A stretch of 5,903 nt of DNA from contig CALMYW010000167.1 in assembly GCA_937873665.1 (NCBI GenBank), positions 1 to 5,903 on the forward strand. Direction: 5' to 3'. Made by a program: the position numbers and the translations under genes. Shown here piece after piece: positions 1-5,729 of the stretch. Position 1 is the first letter of the stretch, and each line of letters starts with the position of its first letter. This stretch comes from an uncultured Sphingorhabdus sp. Lineage in GTDB: Bacteria; Pseudomonadota; Alphaproteobacteria; Sphingomonadales; Sphingomonadaceae. The notes beneath the pieces were generated by a model. It was not told the origin of the DNA, searched no databases, and saw only the letters and a list, made by a program, of their open reading frames with translations.

Positions 1-1214
1 CCGCCGGTGCGGGCGCGCTCGGCCATGGCGGAGGCGACGAAATCGTTGCGCGTGCCGCCGAGCGCCGGCTTGATGAAGGTCGCCTGCAAGCGGCCGCCGA
101 AATCGGACCACTTGATGTCCTTCAGCGACTTGATCTTGTCGCCCTCCCAGCGCGGCAGCATGGCGCCGTCGGCCTCAAGGCGCAGATATTCGGCGCCGCC
201 GAACAGATTACGATGCTCCCAATAGGCGCGCACCGCCGGGCCGTCGAGCGTGGAGACGCGCACCGAACCGCCGATCAGGCGCTTGGCGCGTTCGCTGACG
301 TCGACCATGACCGGCAGGCGGCCCTGCGCGTCGAGCGTCTCGGACTCGACCACGCGCGCCGAGGACAACGCCTGAATCCGCAGCACGGATTTTCGCATCG
401 AGGCCATGGTCTGCGGCGAGTAGGCGTCGCCGGGCTCGGCGTAGATGTAGGAGCGGATCACGGCGGGATCGACGCCCGGCGCGCCCGACACGGCGATGTC
501 GCCGATCGGGGCGACCGCGCCGGGGGCGACGACGATGGTCGCGTCCATCACTTTGGCGGCGTGATCGACGGTGGCGAGAATGTCGACGGGCTTGGTGAGC
601 GGGCGCGACTGCTCGCGATAATAGTCCACGACCCGTGACTGGGCGGCGCGCACGCTCTCGGCGCGGGCCGGATCGCCGGGATCGACGCCGAGCTGCTTGG
701 CCGGCACGTCGTCGAGCCGCGCGCCCTCGGGCGTCAGCACGACGATGCGGCGCAGGGTGAAGCGCTCGCCCGGCGTCGCGCGGATCGCGATGGGGACGAC
801 CTCGACGCCCTTCATCGCGGCGGCGGCGCTGGCGGCGGCGGCGACCTCGCCCGTGCGCACCGGGCGGCCGGCGACCAGCACCTCGACCGTTCCGTTGTAG
901 TAGCCCTCGCCCCACAGCGCGTCGGTGAGCTTGCCGGCGTCGATCTCGGCGCGGCGGGCGAGCGATTCGCCATCTGCCGGAACGTCGTCCTTCAGGCGTT
1001 CGAGGGTCGAATTGTCCTTGAGGATCTGGACGACGGTCTTTTCGTCCTTCGGCTCGTAGGTCACGACGTAGGGCAGCAAATCGGGCTTGGGCTCGGGCGC
1101 GCTGTCCCATAAGCCAAACAGCGCCCGCGCCGGCTGCGGGGCGACCATGGCGCCCATCGCCATGACGAGGGCCAGCACTACGGCGGAGAGGGAACCCTGC
1201 TTCAATACCTGCAC
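1..1214 (-). CDS. tamA: TamA-type outer-membrane assembly protein (POTRA + Omp85 barrel), 3' end outside window
   Basis: Translating the minus strand from 1214 gives 404 codons with no stop, running off the left edge. Residues 1-31 form a clear Sec signal peptide: a lysine near the start, a long Val/Ala/Leu/Met core and a PARA cleavage site before LFGLWD. Residues of about 38-305 have the layout of three POTRA repeats, including LWGEGYYNGTVEV and VVDYYREQSRP, which are typical of TamA. From about residue 311 the Omp85 barrel begins (RVSTLDGPAV, then YWEHRNLFGGAEYLRLEADG). TamA works in the outer membrane with the inner-membrane protein TamB to insert outer-membrane proteins; tamB often follows tamA and would lie off the left edge. 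Most of the barrel is missing here. The start is GTG: it is the only usual start upstream of the signal-peptide core, a TGA lies at 1248-1250, and AGGG sits 11 bases upstream. Another Omp85-family protein is the main alternative. Confidence 0.88.
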   Translation of the reverse strand, partial: MQVLKQGSLSAVVLALVMAMGAMVAPQPARALFGLWDSAPEPKPDLLPYVVTYEPKDEKTVVQILKDNSTLERLKDDVPADGESLARRAEIDAGKLTDALWGEGYYNGTVEVLVAGRPVRTGEVAAAASAAAAMKGVEVVPIAIRATPGERFTLRRIVVLTPEGARLDDVPAKQLGVDPGDPARAESVRAAQSRVVDYYREQSRPLTKPVDILATVDHAAKVMDATIVVAPGAVAPIGDIAVSGAPGVDPAVIRSYIYAEPGDAYSPQTMASMRKSVLRIQALSSARVVESETLDAQGRLPVMVDVSERAKRLIGGSVRVSTLDGPAVRAYWEHRNLFGGAEYLRLEADGAMLPRWEGDKIKSLKDIKWSDFGGRLQATFIKPALGGTRNDFVASAMAERARTG

Positions 1215-1405
1215 TCTGGAACGCGCCCTGATCGCGTCAGGGTTAGCTCATGGTGAAAGCTTGGGGTAAACAGACCGCCAAGACGCAAGGTTAACAAAAT
1301 GTCACGCGCAGGCGCCCGACGCCAGCCCGACGGCGCCATTCAGGCGGCTCGAACGCGGTTCCCGGCGCGGTGCGGCCTCCATGTCACAGAAAGTCAGACA
1401 ATCCC
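1215..1405. promoter_or_regulatory. Divergent intergenic control region between tamA and the flavoprotein gene
   Basis: These 191 bases separate the start codons of two genes read outward, so both promoters should lie here. The centre (about 1240-1305) is visibly more AT-rich than its surroundings, including GGTTAACAAAATGTC, which fits a promoter zone. I could not find a convincing -35/-10 pair or operator palindrome on either strand, so no element inside it is called. Confidence 0.5.
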
Positions 1406-2635
1406 ATGACGGAATTCGAGAATTCGACGCGCGACCGCGCCCCGGCGGGGCTGGTCGTCGGCGGGGGCCCTGCGGGCCTGACCGCGGCCATGCGGATGGC
1501 CGAGGCGGGGCTGGCGACGACCGTGATCGACCAGGCGCCGACGATCGGGCGCAAGTTCCTGATGGCCGGGCGCGGGGGGCTGAACCTCACCCATAGCGAG
1601 CCGTTCCAGCAGTTTCTGACCCGCTACGGGGCGGCGCAGGACCGGCTGGCGCCGATTCTCGAAGCCTATCCGCCCGATGCGCTGATCGCCTTCGCGCAGA
1701 GCCTGGGCCAGGCGCCCTTCGTGGGATCGAGCGGGCGCGTCTTCCCCAAACCGATGAAGGCCTCGCCGATGCTGCGGGCGTGGCGGGCGCGGCTGTCGGA
1801 CCTCGGCGTGACCTTTCGCCCGCGCACGCGCTTTGTCGGCTTCGCGGAGGGCGGCGCGCGCGTCGAAGGGCCGCAGGGGATCGAGACGCTGGCGGCGAAC
1901 GCCATCGTGCTGGCGATGGGCGGCGCGTCCTGGCCTCGGCTCGGGTCGGACGGGCGATGGGCGCCGGTTCTGGCGGGGGCGGGCGTCGGCGTGCTGCCGC
2001 TCGCGCCATCCAATTGCGGCGTTCTGATCAACTGGTCCGAGCGCATGGCGCAGCGCCACGGCGAGCCGCTGAAGCGGGTGACGCTGACGGCCGAAGGCGT
2101 CGAGGCGCGGGGCGACGTGACGCTCACCCGCACGGGCCTCGAAGGCGGGCCGGTTTACGCCCTCTCCCCGCGCCTGCGCGACGCGCTGGCGGGCGGGGGC
2201 GCGGGCGATCTGGTCCTCGATCTGCGGCCCGATCTCGACGCCCCCCAGCTCCCCGCGCGGCTGGCGGGACGGCGCAAGGGCGATTCCCTGTCGAACGCGC
2301 TGCGAAAGGCGGGGGGACTGTCGCCGGCGGCCGCCGGGCTGATGTTCGAATTCGGCCGCCCGCCGGTCGAGCCGGAGGCGCTGGCGCAGGCGATCAAATC
2401 GGTCCGCCTGCCCGTCGCGGGCGTCGCGGGGCTGGAGCGGGCGATCTCGTCGGCGGGCGGCGTGCGCTTTTCCGAACTGGACGACGCCCTGATGCTGCGC
2501 GCCCTGCCCGGCGTCTTCGCCGCCGGAGAGATGCTGGACTGGGAGGCGCCGACCGGCGGCTATCTGCTGCAAGCCTGTTTCGCCAGCGGCCATGTCGCCG
2601 GGCGGGCGGCGGCGGACTGGGCGAAGCGGGCTTAG
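1406..2635 (+). CDS. NAD(P)/FAD-dependent oxidoreductase, HI0933/BaiN-like, TIGR03862-type flavoprotein
   Basis: This 409-residue cytoplasmic flavoprotein has an N-terminal dinucleotide-binding motif (VVGGGPAGL, residues 17-25) with an acidic residue closing strand 2 (D42). It then has the family block GRKFLMAGRGGLNLTHSEP (48-66), in which GR.F..GRGG.N.T is the hallmark of HI0933/BaiN proteins. A second FAD-contact block lies near the C terminus: GVFAAGEMLDW (369-379) and GGYLLQACFASG (384-395). The length and the GRGGLNLTHSEP form match the proteobacterial TIGR03862 branch. Its substrate is unknown; the BaiN name comes from a clostridial bile-acid pathway and should not be transferred. ATG 1406 is preferred because the FAD motif follows at the usual distance, though the AGAAAG upstream (1388-1393) is a weak ribosome site. 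An in-frame GTG at 1370 would add 12 residues. Its stop overlaps that of the convergent small gene. Confidence 0.88.
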   Translation: MTEFENSTRDRAPAGLVVGGGPAGLTAAMRMAEAGLATTVIDQAPTIGRKFLMAGRGGLNLTHSEPFQQFLTRYGAAQDRLAPILEAYPPDALIAFAQSLGQAPFVGSSGRVFPKPMKASPMLRAWRARLSDLGVTFRPRTRFVGFAEGGARVEGPQGIETLAANAIVLAMGGASWPRLGSDGRWAPVLAGAGVGVLPLAPSNCGVLINWSERMAQRHGEPLKRVTLTAEGVEARGDVTLTRTGLEGGPVYALSPRLRDALAGGGAGDLVLDLRPDLDAPQLPARLAGRRKGDSLSNALRKAGGLSPAAAGLMFEFGRPPVEPEALAQAIKSVRLPVAGVAGLERAISSAGGVRFSELDDALMLRALPGVFAAGEMLDWEAPTGGYLLQACFASGHVAGRAAADWAKRA

Positions 2636-2928
2636 TCGTCGTCGGCTTCGTCCGGCGCGGCGCGGCCGAGGGCGGATAGGATCAGGTTTTCGAGGCGGCG
2701 CAACGCGCGGCGCTCATGCTTGAGCGCGCGCAACTCGGCCTGCACCTGCGCGAGGCCTTCCGGCGAGGCCAGCGCGGCGGCATCCAGCCCCTCAGCGAGC
2801 GCGGCGCGGAAGGCGCCAGGCGGGGCGGCGGCGCGGTATTTATCGAGGGTCTGGCGCAGCCGCTTGTCGAGCTTGGCGGATTTGGCGGCTTGGGAAGCGG
2901 CGTCTAGCATGGCGGCGTCATCAGTCAT
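2632..2928 (-). CDS. Small hypothetical helical protein (98 residues)
   Basis: I do not recognise this family. The protein starts MTDDAAMLDAASQAAKSAKL and is rich in Ala, Leu, Arg and Lys. It has no signal peptide or membrane segment. A basic segment (KLDKRLRQTLDKYRAAAP, about residues 19-36) is followed by a helix-breaking Pro-Pro-Gly. A long heptad-like stretch (about 60-90, QVQAELRALKHERRALRRL) suggests a coiled coil, and the tail is acidic (APDEADDD). Its GC-rich codon use matches the neighbours. ATG 2928 is chosen because the reading frame upstream of it runs into the tRNA piece; GAAGA about 7 bases upstream is a weak ribosome site. Its TAA overlaps the flavoprotein stop by 4 bases (2632-2635). 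The gene lies 52 bases downstream of the tRNA-Gly piece on the same strand. It could be a small nucleic-acid-binding or structural protein, but nothing seen here decides that. Confidence 0.65.
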   Translation of the reverse strand: MTDDAAMLDAASQAAKSAKLDKRLRQTLDKYRAAAPPGAFRAALAEGLDAAALASPEGLAQVQAELRALKHERRALRRLENLILSALGRAAPDEADDD

Positions 2929-2980
2929 GCCGCGTCTTCGCATGGCGCGAGGCGGCGGCATAGTCCTGAGGCGAGGGCGC

Positions 2981-3025
2981 TGGAGCGGGTGAAGGGAATC
3001 GAACCCTCGTATGCAGCTTGGGAAG
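2981..3025 (-). tRNA. 3' half of tRNA-Gly (anticodon CCC), 5' half missing
   Basis: Reading the minus strand from 3025 gives an anticodon loop TTCCCAA (3018-3024, anticodon CCC for glycine) and the 3' strand of the anticodon stem GCTGC. Then come a short variable loop, a T arm with GAGGG-TTCGATT-CCCTT, the acceptor strand CACCCGC, discriminator T and an encoded CCA (2981-2983). The acceptor strand would pair with a GCGGGTG 5' end, usual for bacterial tRNA-Gly. To the right of 3025 the 5' anticodon strand, D arm and 5' acceptor strand are absent: GAAGA replaces the GCTGC needed to close the stem, and IS3-like coding sequence follows. This piece cannot make a tRNA. An intact copy would have to lie elsewhere. 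Confidence 0.85.
2981..3025. other. Probable attachment-site scar marking the left border of a genomic island
   Basis: A displaced tRNA 3' end breaking off at the anticodon loop is the classic footprint of tyrosine-recombinase integration. Host DNA (2928-2980) still abuts the CCA end, and foreign low-GC DNA begins on the 5' side. This geometry predicts that the element extends rightward and that an intact tRNA-Gly(CCC), restored by the element, lies at its far end on the minus strand. No integrase gene is in the window, so this is inferred from the tRNA break and the composition change. Confidence 0.6.
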
Positions 3026-3026
3026 A

Positions 3027-3330
3027 AGAGAACCCAGAACAATCGTCAGTGACAACGGAACCGAAATGCCCAGCCACACCATCTTCAGATGGGCGCAGGA
3101 CCACGGCATCGAATGGCACTGTATAGCGCCCGGCAAGCCAAACCAAAACGCTTTCGTCGAGAGCATCAATGGCCGCTTGCGCGATGAATGCCTGAATGAG
3201 GAGCTGTTCTCGTCGCTGAGCCAGGCCCGCGCCGCGCTGGCGGCATGGGCAAGCCGACTACAACCAGCAGCGTCCGCACACGTCGCTCGGCGGACTGGCC
3301 CAAGTAGTCTTCGCCCGTAGCGACAAACCA
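3027..3330 (+). pseudogene. IS3-family transposase OrfB C-terminal fragment, frameshifted
   Basis: The frame beginning near 3027 reads REPRTIVSDNGTE, holding the second catalytic Asp of the DDE integrase core (rve fold). It continues through HGIEWHCIAPGKPNQNAFVES, with the catalytic Glu in FVES, then INGRLRDECLNEELFSSL. After AAW (about 3245) the homology jumps one frame: ADYNQQRPHTSLGGLA follows in the next frame, from about 3252. An extra G in the GGG run at about 3247-3249 explains this. The first catalytic Asp and the N-terminal helix-turn-helix part are gone, so the gene is doubly broken. The shifted frame shows no clear family stop and stays open to 3723, past the IS end, so the original stop has been lost or lies behind another small change. 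Confidence 0.82.
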
Positions 3331-3402
3331 CACCCCCAACAAGCCAGGCCACCTCCCACCAAGCAGAAAGAAAGGCAAACAGACCCTCCAAATGAACGGC
3401 CC

Positions 3403-3422
3403 GGATCAGGGGGGCTGGGTCA
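3403..3422 (+). repeat. Right terminal inverted repeat of the IS3-family remnant
   Basis: The sequence is GATCAGGGGGGCTGGGTCA-like and ends in TCA, as IS3-family right ends do (TGACC... inward). It follows the orfB fragment at the expected short distance. The matching left repeat is not in the window, so the outer boundary at 3422 is set by motif only. Confidence 0.55.
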
Positions 3423-3774
3423 CTACCAGCGAGAGGCACATGGGAAGCATGCTGCGAATCGTCGAGCGCATCACCACCCCAAAGATCGTAGCCGCTTCTT
3501 GTTCAAGGCCGAACCAATCTTCGGAAAATACCGGATCGTGCCGGATGGGCTGCACAGCGTGCGTCTGAGCGGTGGCGCAGGGTGGTGGACCCGTTGCGAT
3601 TCTGAGGCGCTGAGGGTCGGAAAGGGAGTAGGAAGTCAGCCGGATTGTTTGCTTTCTGCCGAATACGGAATTGTTCGAAGTGCCTTTTCAATTTTCAGGA
3701 GCCATGGCATTGTTCAGTTGTAAGGTGACACTCTTGCCTAGGAATTTTGGTTCATCACAACTGGAGTTATTTTC
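3423..3774. other. Low-information spacer between IS3 remnant and the cell-wall enzyme locus
   Basis: No recognisable gene, RNA or repeat array fills these 352 bases. GC content falls along it, from IS-like at the left to AT-rich at 3660-3774. An open frame from a TTG at 3499 to 3723 has no ribosome site and continues the shifted IS3 frame, so I do not call it. The AT-rich end, just before the gene at 3775, is the likely promoter zone, but no clear -35/-10 pair could be assigned. Confidence 0.45.
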
Positions 3775-3778
3775 ATGA
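3704..3778 (+). CDS. Possible 24-codon leader peptide or gene remnant overlapping the next start (ATGA)
   Basis: ATG 3704 opens a frame of 24 codons (MALFSCKVTLLPRNFGSSQL then ELFS) ending in TGA at 3776-3778. That stop overlaps the ATG of the cell-wall gene in the ATGA arrangement common in translationally coupled pairs. AGGAG at 3697-3701 precedes it, but only 2 bases from the ATG, which is too close for normal use. The frame is open upstream to a TAG at 3629-3631, and the residues there also look protein-like, so it may instead be the end of a longer broken gene. I recognise no family. Chance is a real possibility at this length. Confidence 0.22.
   Translation: MALFSCKVTLLPRNFGSSQLELFS
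3763..3766 (+). promoter_or_regulatory. Ribosome binding site GGAG for the cell-wall enzyme gene
   Basis: GGAG lies 8 bases before ATG 3775, normal spacing, which supports that start for the first reading frame. The following 12 bases are AT-rich and unlikely to be structured. Confidence 0.6.
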
Positions 3779-5052
3779 GTGATCTTGTTCTTTCATCAGA
3801 TGCCAGCTTGTTCCGCGAACCCATCTCCTCATCGCTCCTTGTCGCTGCAGTCAGGGCTGGCACCTTTGCTGCGTTATCAAATCGCCTCGGTAATTGGTCC
3901 CGCGTTTCCATCATTGACCCGTCTAGCCAAACCCTCGTCGGGTGGATCGAGAGTCATTTTTTGACTGAAGTGACTAGCGTTAGCTTTGTGCTGTACGATG
4001 CACCCTTTGGGACGGTTACAATAGTAGAAGGGCGCGTCATCGATGAAAAGGAAACCCTCGAAGCTTGGAAAAAAGTCGCTATCACGAAGTCAGACGGTGC
4101 GGTGGTTGAAGGCTGGATTGACACAGGGAATGCAAGCAACTTGGTCACCAGCGATCTTGCTGGAGCAGAGAAAGGAGCGGCAGAAGTAAAAGCGACCACG
4201 TCGCTTTTGCTCGGGGCAAACGACGGATATCGGGCTTATATCCTAAAGGCATCAGATCGCACCAGTATTGATCCTGCCGCTTTGGCCGCGCTGATTGATG
4301 CAGAGGCAGGGAAGAAATCCGGCGCGTGGGATCCAAATTCTAGAGCTACTGGGTCCAGCGCGTCAGGCCTAACTCAATTCCTAGACAGCACTTGGATTGG
4401 AGAGGCGTGTCGAACAGGAACATATTTGAATCAAACAGCAAAGATCAAAAACTATATCAGCGGCGATAGTAAAATTATAGCCGGGTGTGAAGTGGCGTTG
4501 CTGCAGCTTCGCTTTGATCCGGAGCTCTCTATCATAGCTGCGGCGGAATTTGGTAAGGCGAACCTCAAAGGCTTAGAGCAAGAAGGGTTGATCGCCGACG
4601 AGATTGGCGACGACGATCGCGCTCGGTTTATGTATCTCGCACACCACGAGGGGCTTGCCGGAGCCAAAGCTTATCTGCGCGGTACGGCGCAATACACGTT
4701 TGCAAGTTTGAAGATTCAGGTTGGCGCCCAACGTGCCCAGGCACTGACCGATGCGGCTGGTGGCGATACGACCAAGGCATATCGCAATTGGTTCGACGGA
4801 TACCTTGATCAGAAAATCCAACCGTCAAAATTCCGGCAGGACCGCTCATGGGTTTTTCGGGTCCCCCGATCCCGATCGACGAATTGTCGAATCGCAAGGA
4901 CCTCGCCAAGGCCATCCAATGGCGCTTGCACGACCTCGGCTATCTTGACCCCCCAGCTGACGGTGTATTTGGTCCCGTCTCGATTTGGGCGCTCGATGAT
5001 TTCTGCCTGCGTAACGCTTTGGAGCTTGGCAACATCTTTACCAAGGACGTAG
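3775..5052 (+). CDS. SH3-like and lysozyme/lytic-transglycosylase-like part of a split peptidoglycan hydrolase
   Basis: Residues 1-66 resemble a bacterial SH3 domain (LFREPISSSLLVAAVRAG, then NWSRVSI and VGWIESHFLTE), a fold that binds cell wall. Residues 67-122 look like a second SH3-type segment ending in GWIDTGNA. Residues 148-345 form a lysozyme-like domain: ALIDAEAGKKSGAWDPNSRA followed by SSASGLTQFLDSTW matches the catalytic-Glu and G.TQF..TW pattern of transglycosylase/endolysin folds, with E177 the likely catalytic acid. The fold and activity are inferred from motifs. There is no signal peptide or membrane segment, so export would need a holin, a secretion machine or lysis. After about residue 358 the translation turns into Ser/Arg/Thr-rich nonsense to 5052, while real protein sequence continues in the next gene's frame, overlapping by 205 bases. 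The meaningful part therefore ends near 4850. Codons are far less GC-rich than in the left half of the window. Confidence 0.8.
   Translation: MSDLVLSSDASLFREPISSSLLVAAVRAGTFAALSNRLGNWSRVSIIDPSSQTLVGWIESHFLTEVTSVSFVLYDAPFGTVTIVEGRVIDEKETLEAWKKVAITKSDGAVVEGWIDTGNASNLVTSDLAGAEKGAAEVKATTSLLLGANDGYRAYILKASDRTSIDPAALAALIDAEAGKKSGAWDPNSRATGSSASGLTQFLDSTWIGEACRTGTYLNQTAKIKNYISGDSKIIAGCEVALLQLRFDPELSIIAAAEFGKANLKGLEQEGLIADEIGDDDRARFMYLAHHEGLAGAKAYLRGTAQYTFASLKIQVGAQRAQALTDAAGGDTTKAYRNWFDGYLDQKIQPSKFRQDRSWVFRVPRSRSTNCRIARTSPRPSNGACTTSAILTPQLTVYLVPSRFGRSMISACVTLWSLATSLPRT
4809..4870 (+). other. Frameshift junction (-1) splitting the peptidoglycan hydrolase
   Basis: Protein-like sequence passes here from the frame of 3775 to the frame of 4848, one base back. 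The junction must lie after the TGA at 4806-4808 in the second frame and before the peptidoglycan-binding domain becomes clear at about 4880. Three short runs are candidates for a lost base: AAAA 4813-4816, AAAA 4827-4830 and TTTTT 4853-4857. One added base in the first gives DQKNPTVKIPAGPLMGFSG. One in the last keeps KIQPSKFRQDRSW and continues into VFSGPPIPIDEL. No classical X-XXY-YYZ slippery heptamer is in phase, so mutation or sequencing error is more likely than programmed shifting. Confidence 0.7.
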
Positions 5053-5729
5053 CGAAGCTCTTAGTTGCCCCAAAGAAAAATCTGCCTAAAATAATTGCCG
5101 GCAAAAACTGGTTTGATAAAGTAATCACCTACATGGAAATGAAAAATTATTTTATTTCTAAGCATCCAGATTGCTTTAATATTATCTATCTTGAAGGCGC
5201 CAATACAGACGGAGCGCTGAACAGCGACCTGCCGAATATGTTCAATGACGTGCGAATCCTATTCAAGATCGGCAATGATGGTAGGCCCGTATTCGACGAG
5301 TGGATTTGGGAGGCGACGACGGAGCCTGGTAAATATTGGACTGAAAATCCCATGAATCCTAAAGGCGCGGCTCGGATAGCCTTTGATCAATATAAGGCAT
5401 GGCGGGTTGGCACACATCGTGCCGGCACGACGCGAGCGCACGAAGCATTGGTGCAGATAGCTCCAGTGACCGTGTTTCGTGATCTGAACAAGGATTACAA
5501 GCGCCCCGGTGACAAACCCGACTCCGGGTTGTTTGGAATCAACCAGCATTGGGGCTATGATGCCAGTGAATCCAATCTCGGGCGTTCCAGTGCCGGATGT
5601 CTTGTTGGACGCAGCACCTCAGGCCACAAAGACTTCATGAAACTCGTAAAGAAAGACGCACGCTTCATGGCCAACCGAGGGTATCGATTTATGACTGCAA
5701 TTCTTCCTGCGAACGAGGTGTTCAATTAG
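4848..5729 (+). CDS. Peptidoglycan-binding domain plus C-terminal His...SAGC domain (second half of split hydrolase)
   Basis: Residues 11-75 form a peptidoglycan-binding (PGBD-type) helical domain: AIQWRLHDLGYLDPPADGVFGPVSIWALDDF is the usual L..LG(Y)....DG.FG..T..A pattern. Residues 85-293 form a separate domain. Its marks are WEATTEPGKYWTENPMNP (154-171), GAARIAFDQYKAW, then INQHWGYD (231-238) and GRSSAGCLVGR (245-255). H234 and C251 in an H...S.GC arrangement recall the L,D-transpeptidase (YkuD) active site, or a similar phage wall enzyme; this is inference. AGGA at 4838-4841, 6 bases before ATG 4848, is a good ribosome site, so this half may be made on its own. Otherwise it is the continuation of the gene at 3775 after a lost base. 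The stop TAG (5727-5729) is followed directly by an IS5-type end, and its last base may belong to the IS. Confidence 0.78.
   Translation: MGFSGPPIPIDELSNRKDLAKAIQWRLHDLGYLDPPADGVFGPVSIWALDDFCLRNALELGNIFTKDVAKLLVAPKKNLPKIIAGKNWFDKVITYMEMKNYFISKHPDCFNIIYLEGANTDGALNSDLPNMFNDVRILFKIGNDGRPVFDEWIWEATTEPGKYWTENPMNPKGAARIAFDQYKAWRVGTHRAGTTRAHEALVQIAPVTVFRDLNKDYKRPGDKPDSGLFGINQHWGYDASESNLGRSSAGCLVGRSTSGHKDFMKLVKKDARFMANRGYRFMTAILPANEVFN

Larger units (their letters stand above)
3026..3422 (+). mobile_element. IS3-family insertion sequence remnant, left part missing
   Basis: The segment holds the C-terminal part of an IS3-family OrfB and ends in GGGGGGCTGGGTCA. Read inward this is TGACCCAGCCCCCC, the form of an IS3-family terminal repeat. 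The left inverted repeat, orfA and the first two thirds of orfB are absent, and the break coincides with the end of the tRNA-Gly homology at 3025. The copy cannot move by itself. Confidence 0.75.

Noticed and set aside
208..1110. Long minus-strand open frame of 300 codons inside tamA
   Set aside because: The product is almost entirely Arg, Ala, Gly and Asp with no motif. It is a shadow of the TamA frame in very GC-rich DNA, while the frame giving POTRA and signal-peptide features has no stop.
1285..1305. CtrA-type TTAA-N7-TTAA box in the tamA/flavoprotein intergenic region
   Set aside because: Only one TTAA half is present (within GGTTAAC); the second half at the right spacing is missing.
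1394..2593. Minus-strand open frame of 399 codons opposite the flavoprotein
   Set aside because: Low-complexity Arg/Ala/Gln/His composition and no domain. The plus strand carries clear FAD motifs, so this is an antisense shadow.
1780..2679. Plus-strand 299-codon frame overlapping the flavoprotein
   Set aside because: Arg/Ala/Gly-rich out-of-frame shadow that runs through the real stop and into the convergent gene.
3535..3556. Short direct repeat CCGGATCGTG / CCGGATGGGC
   Set aside because: Only about six bases are shared, not enough to support a repeat or operator.
3499..3723. 74-codon frame after the IS3 remnant
   Set aside because: It starts at TTG with no ribosome site and merely continues the open shifted frame of the broken orfB. 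No family resemblance.
4813..4857. Programmed -1 frameshift signal
   Set aside because: Candidate runs (AAAA, AAAA, TTTTT) do not form an in-phase X-XXY-YYZ heptamer and no strong downstream stem-loop was seen, so I list the junction but not a programmed signal.
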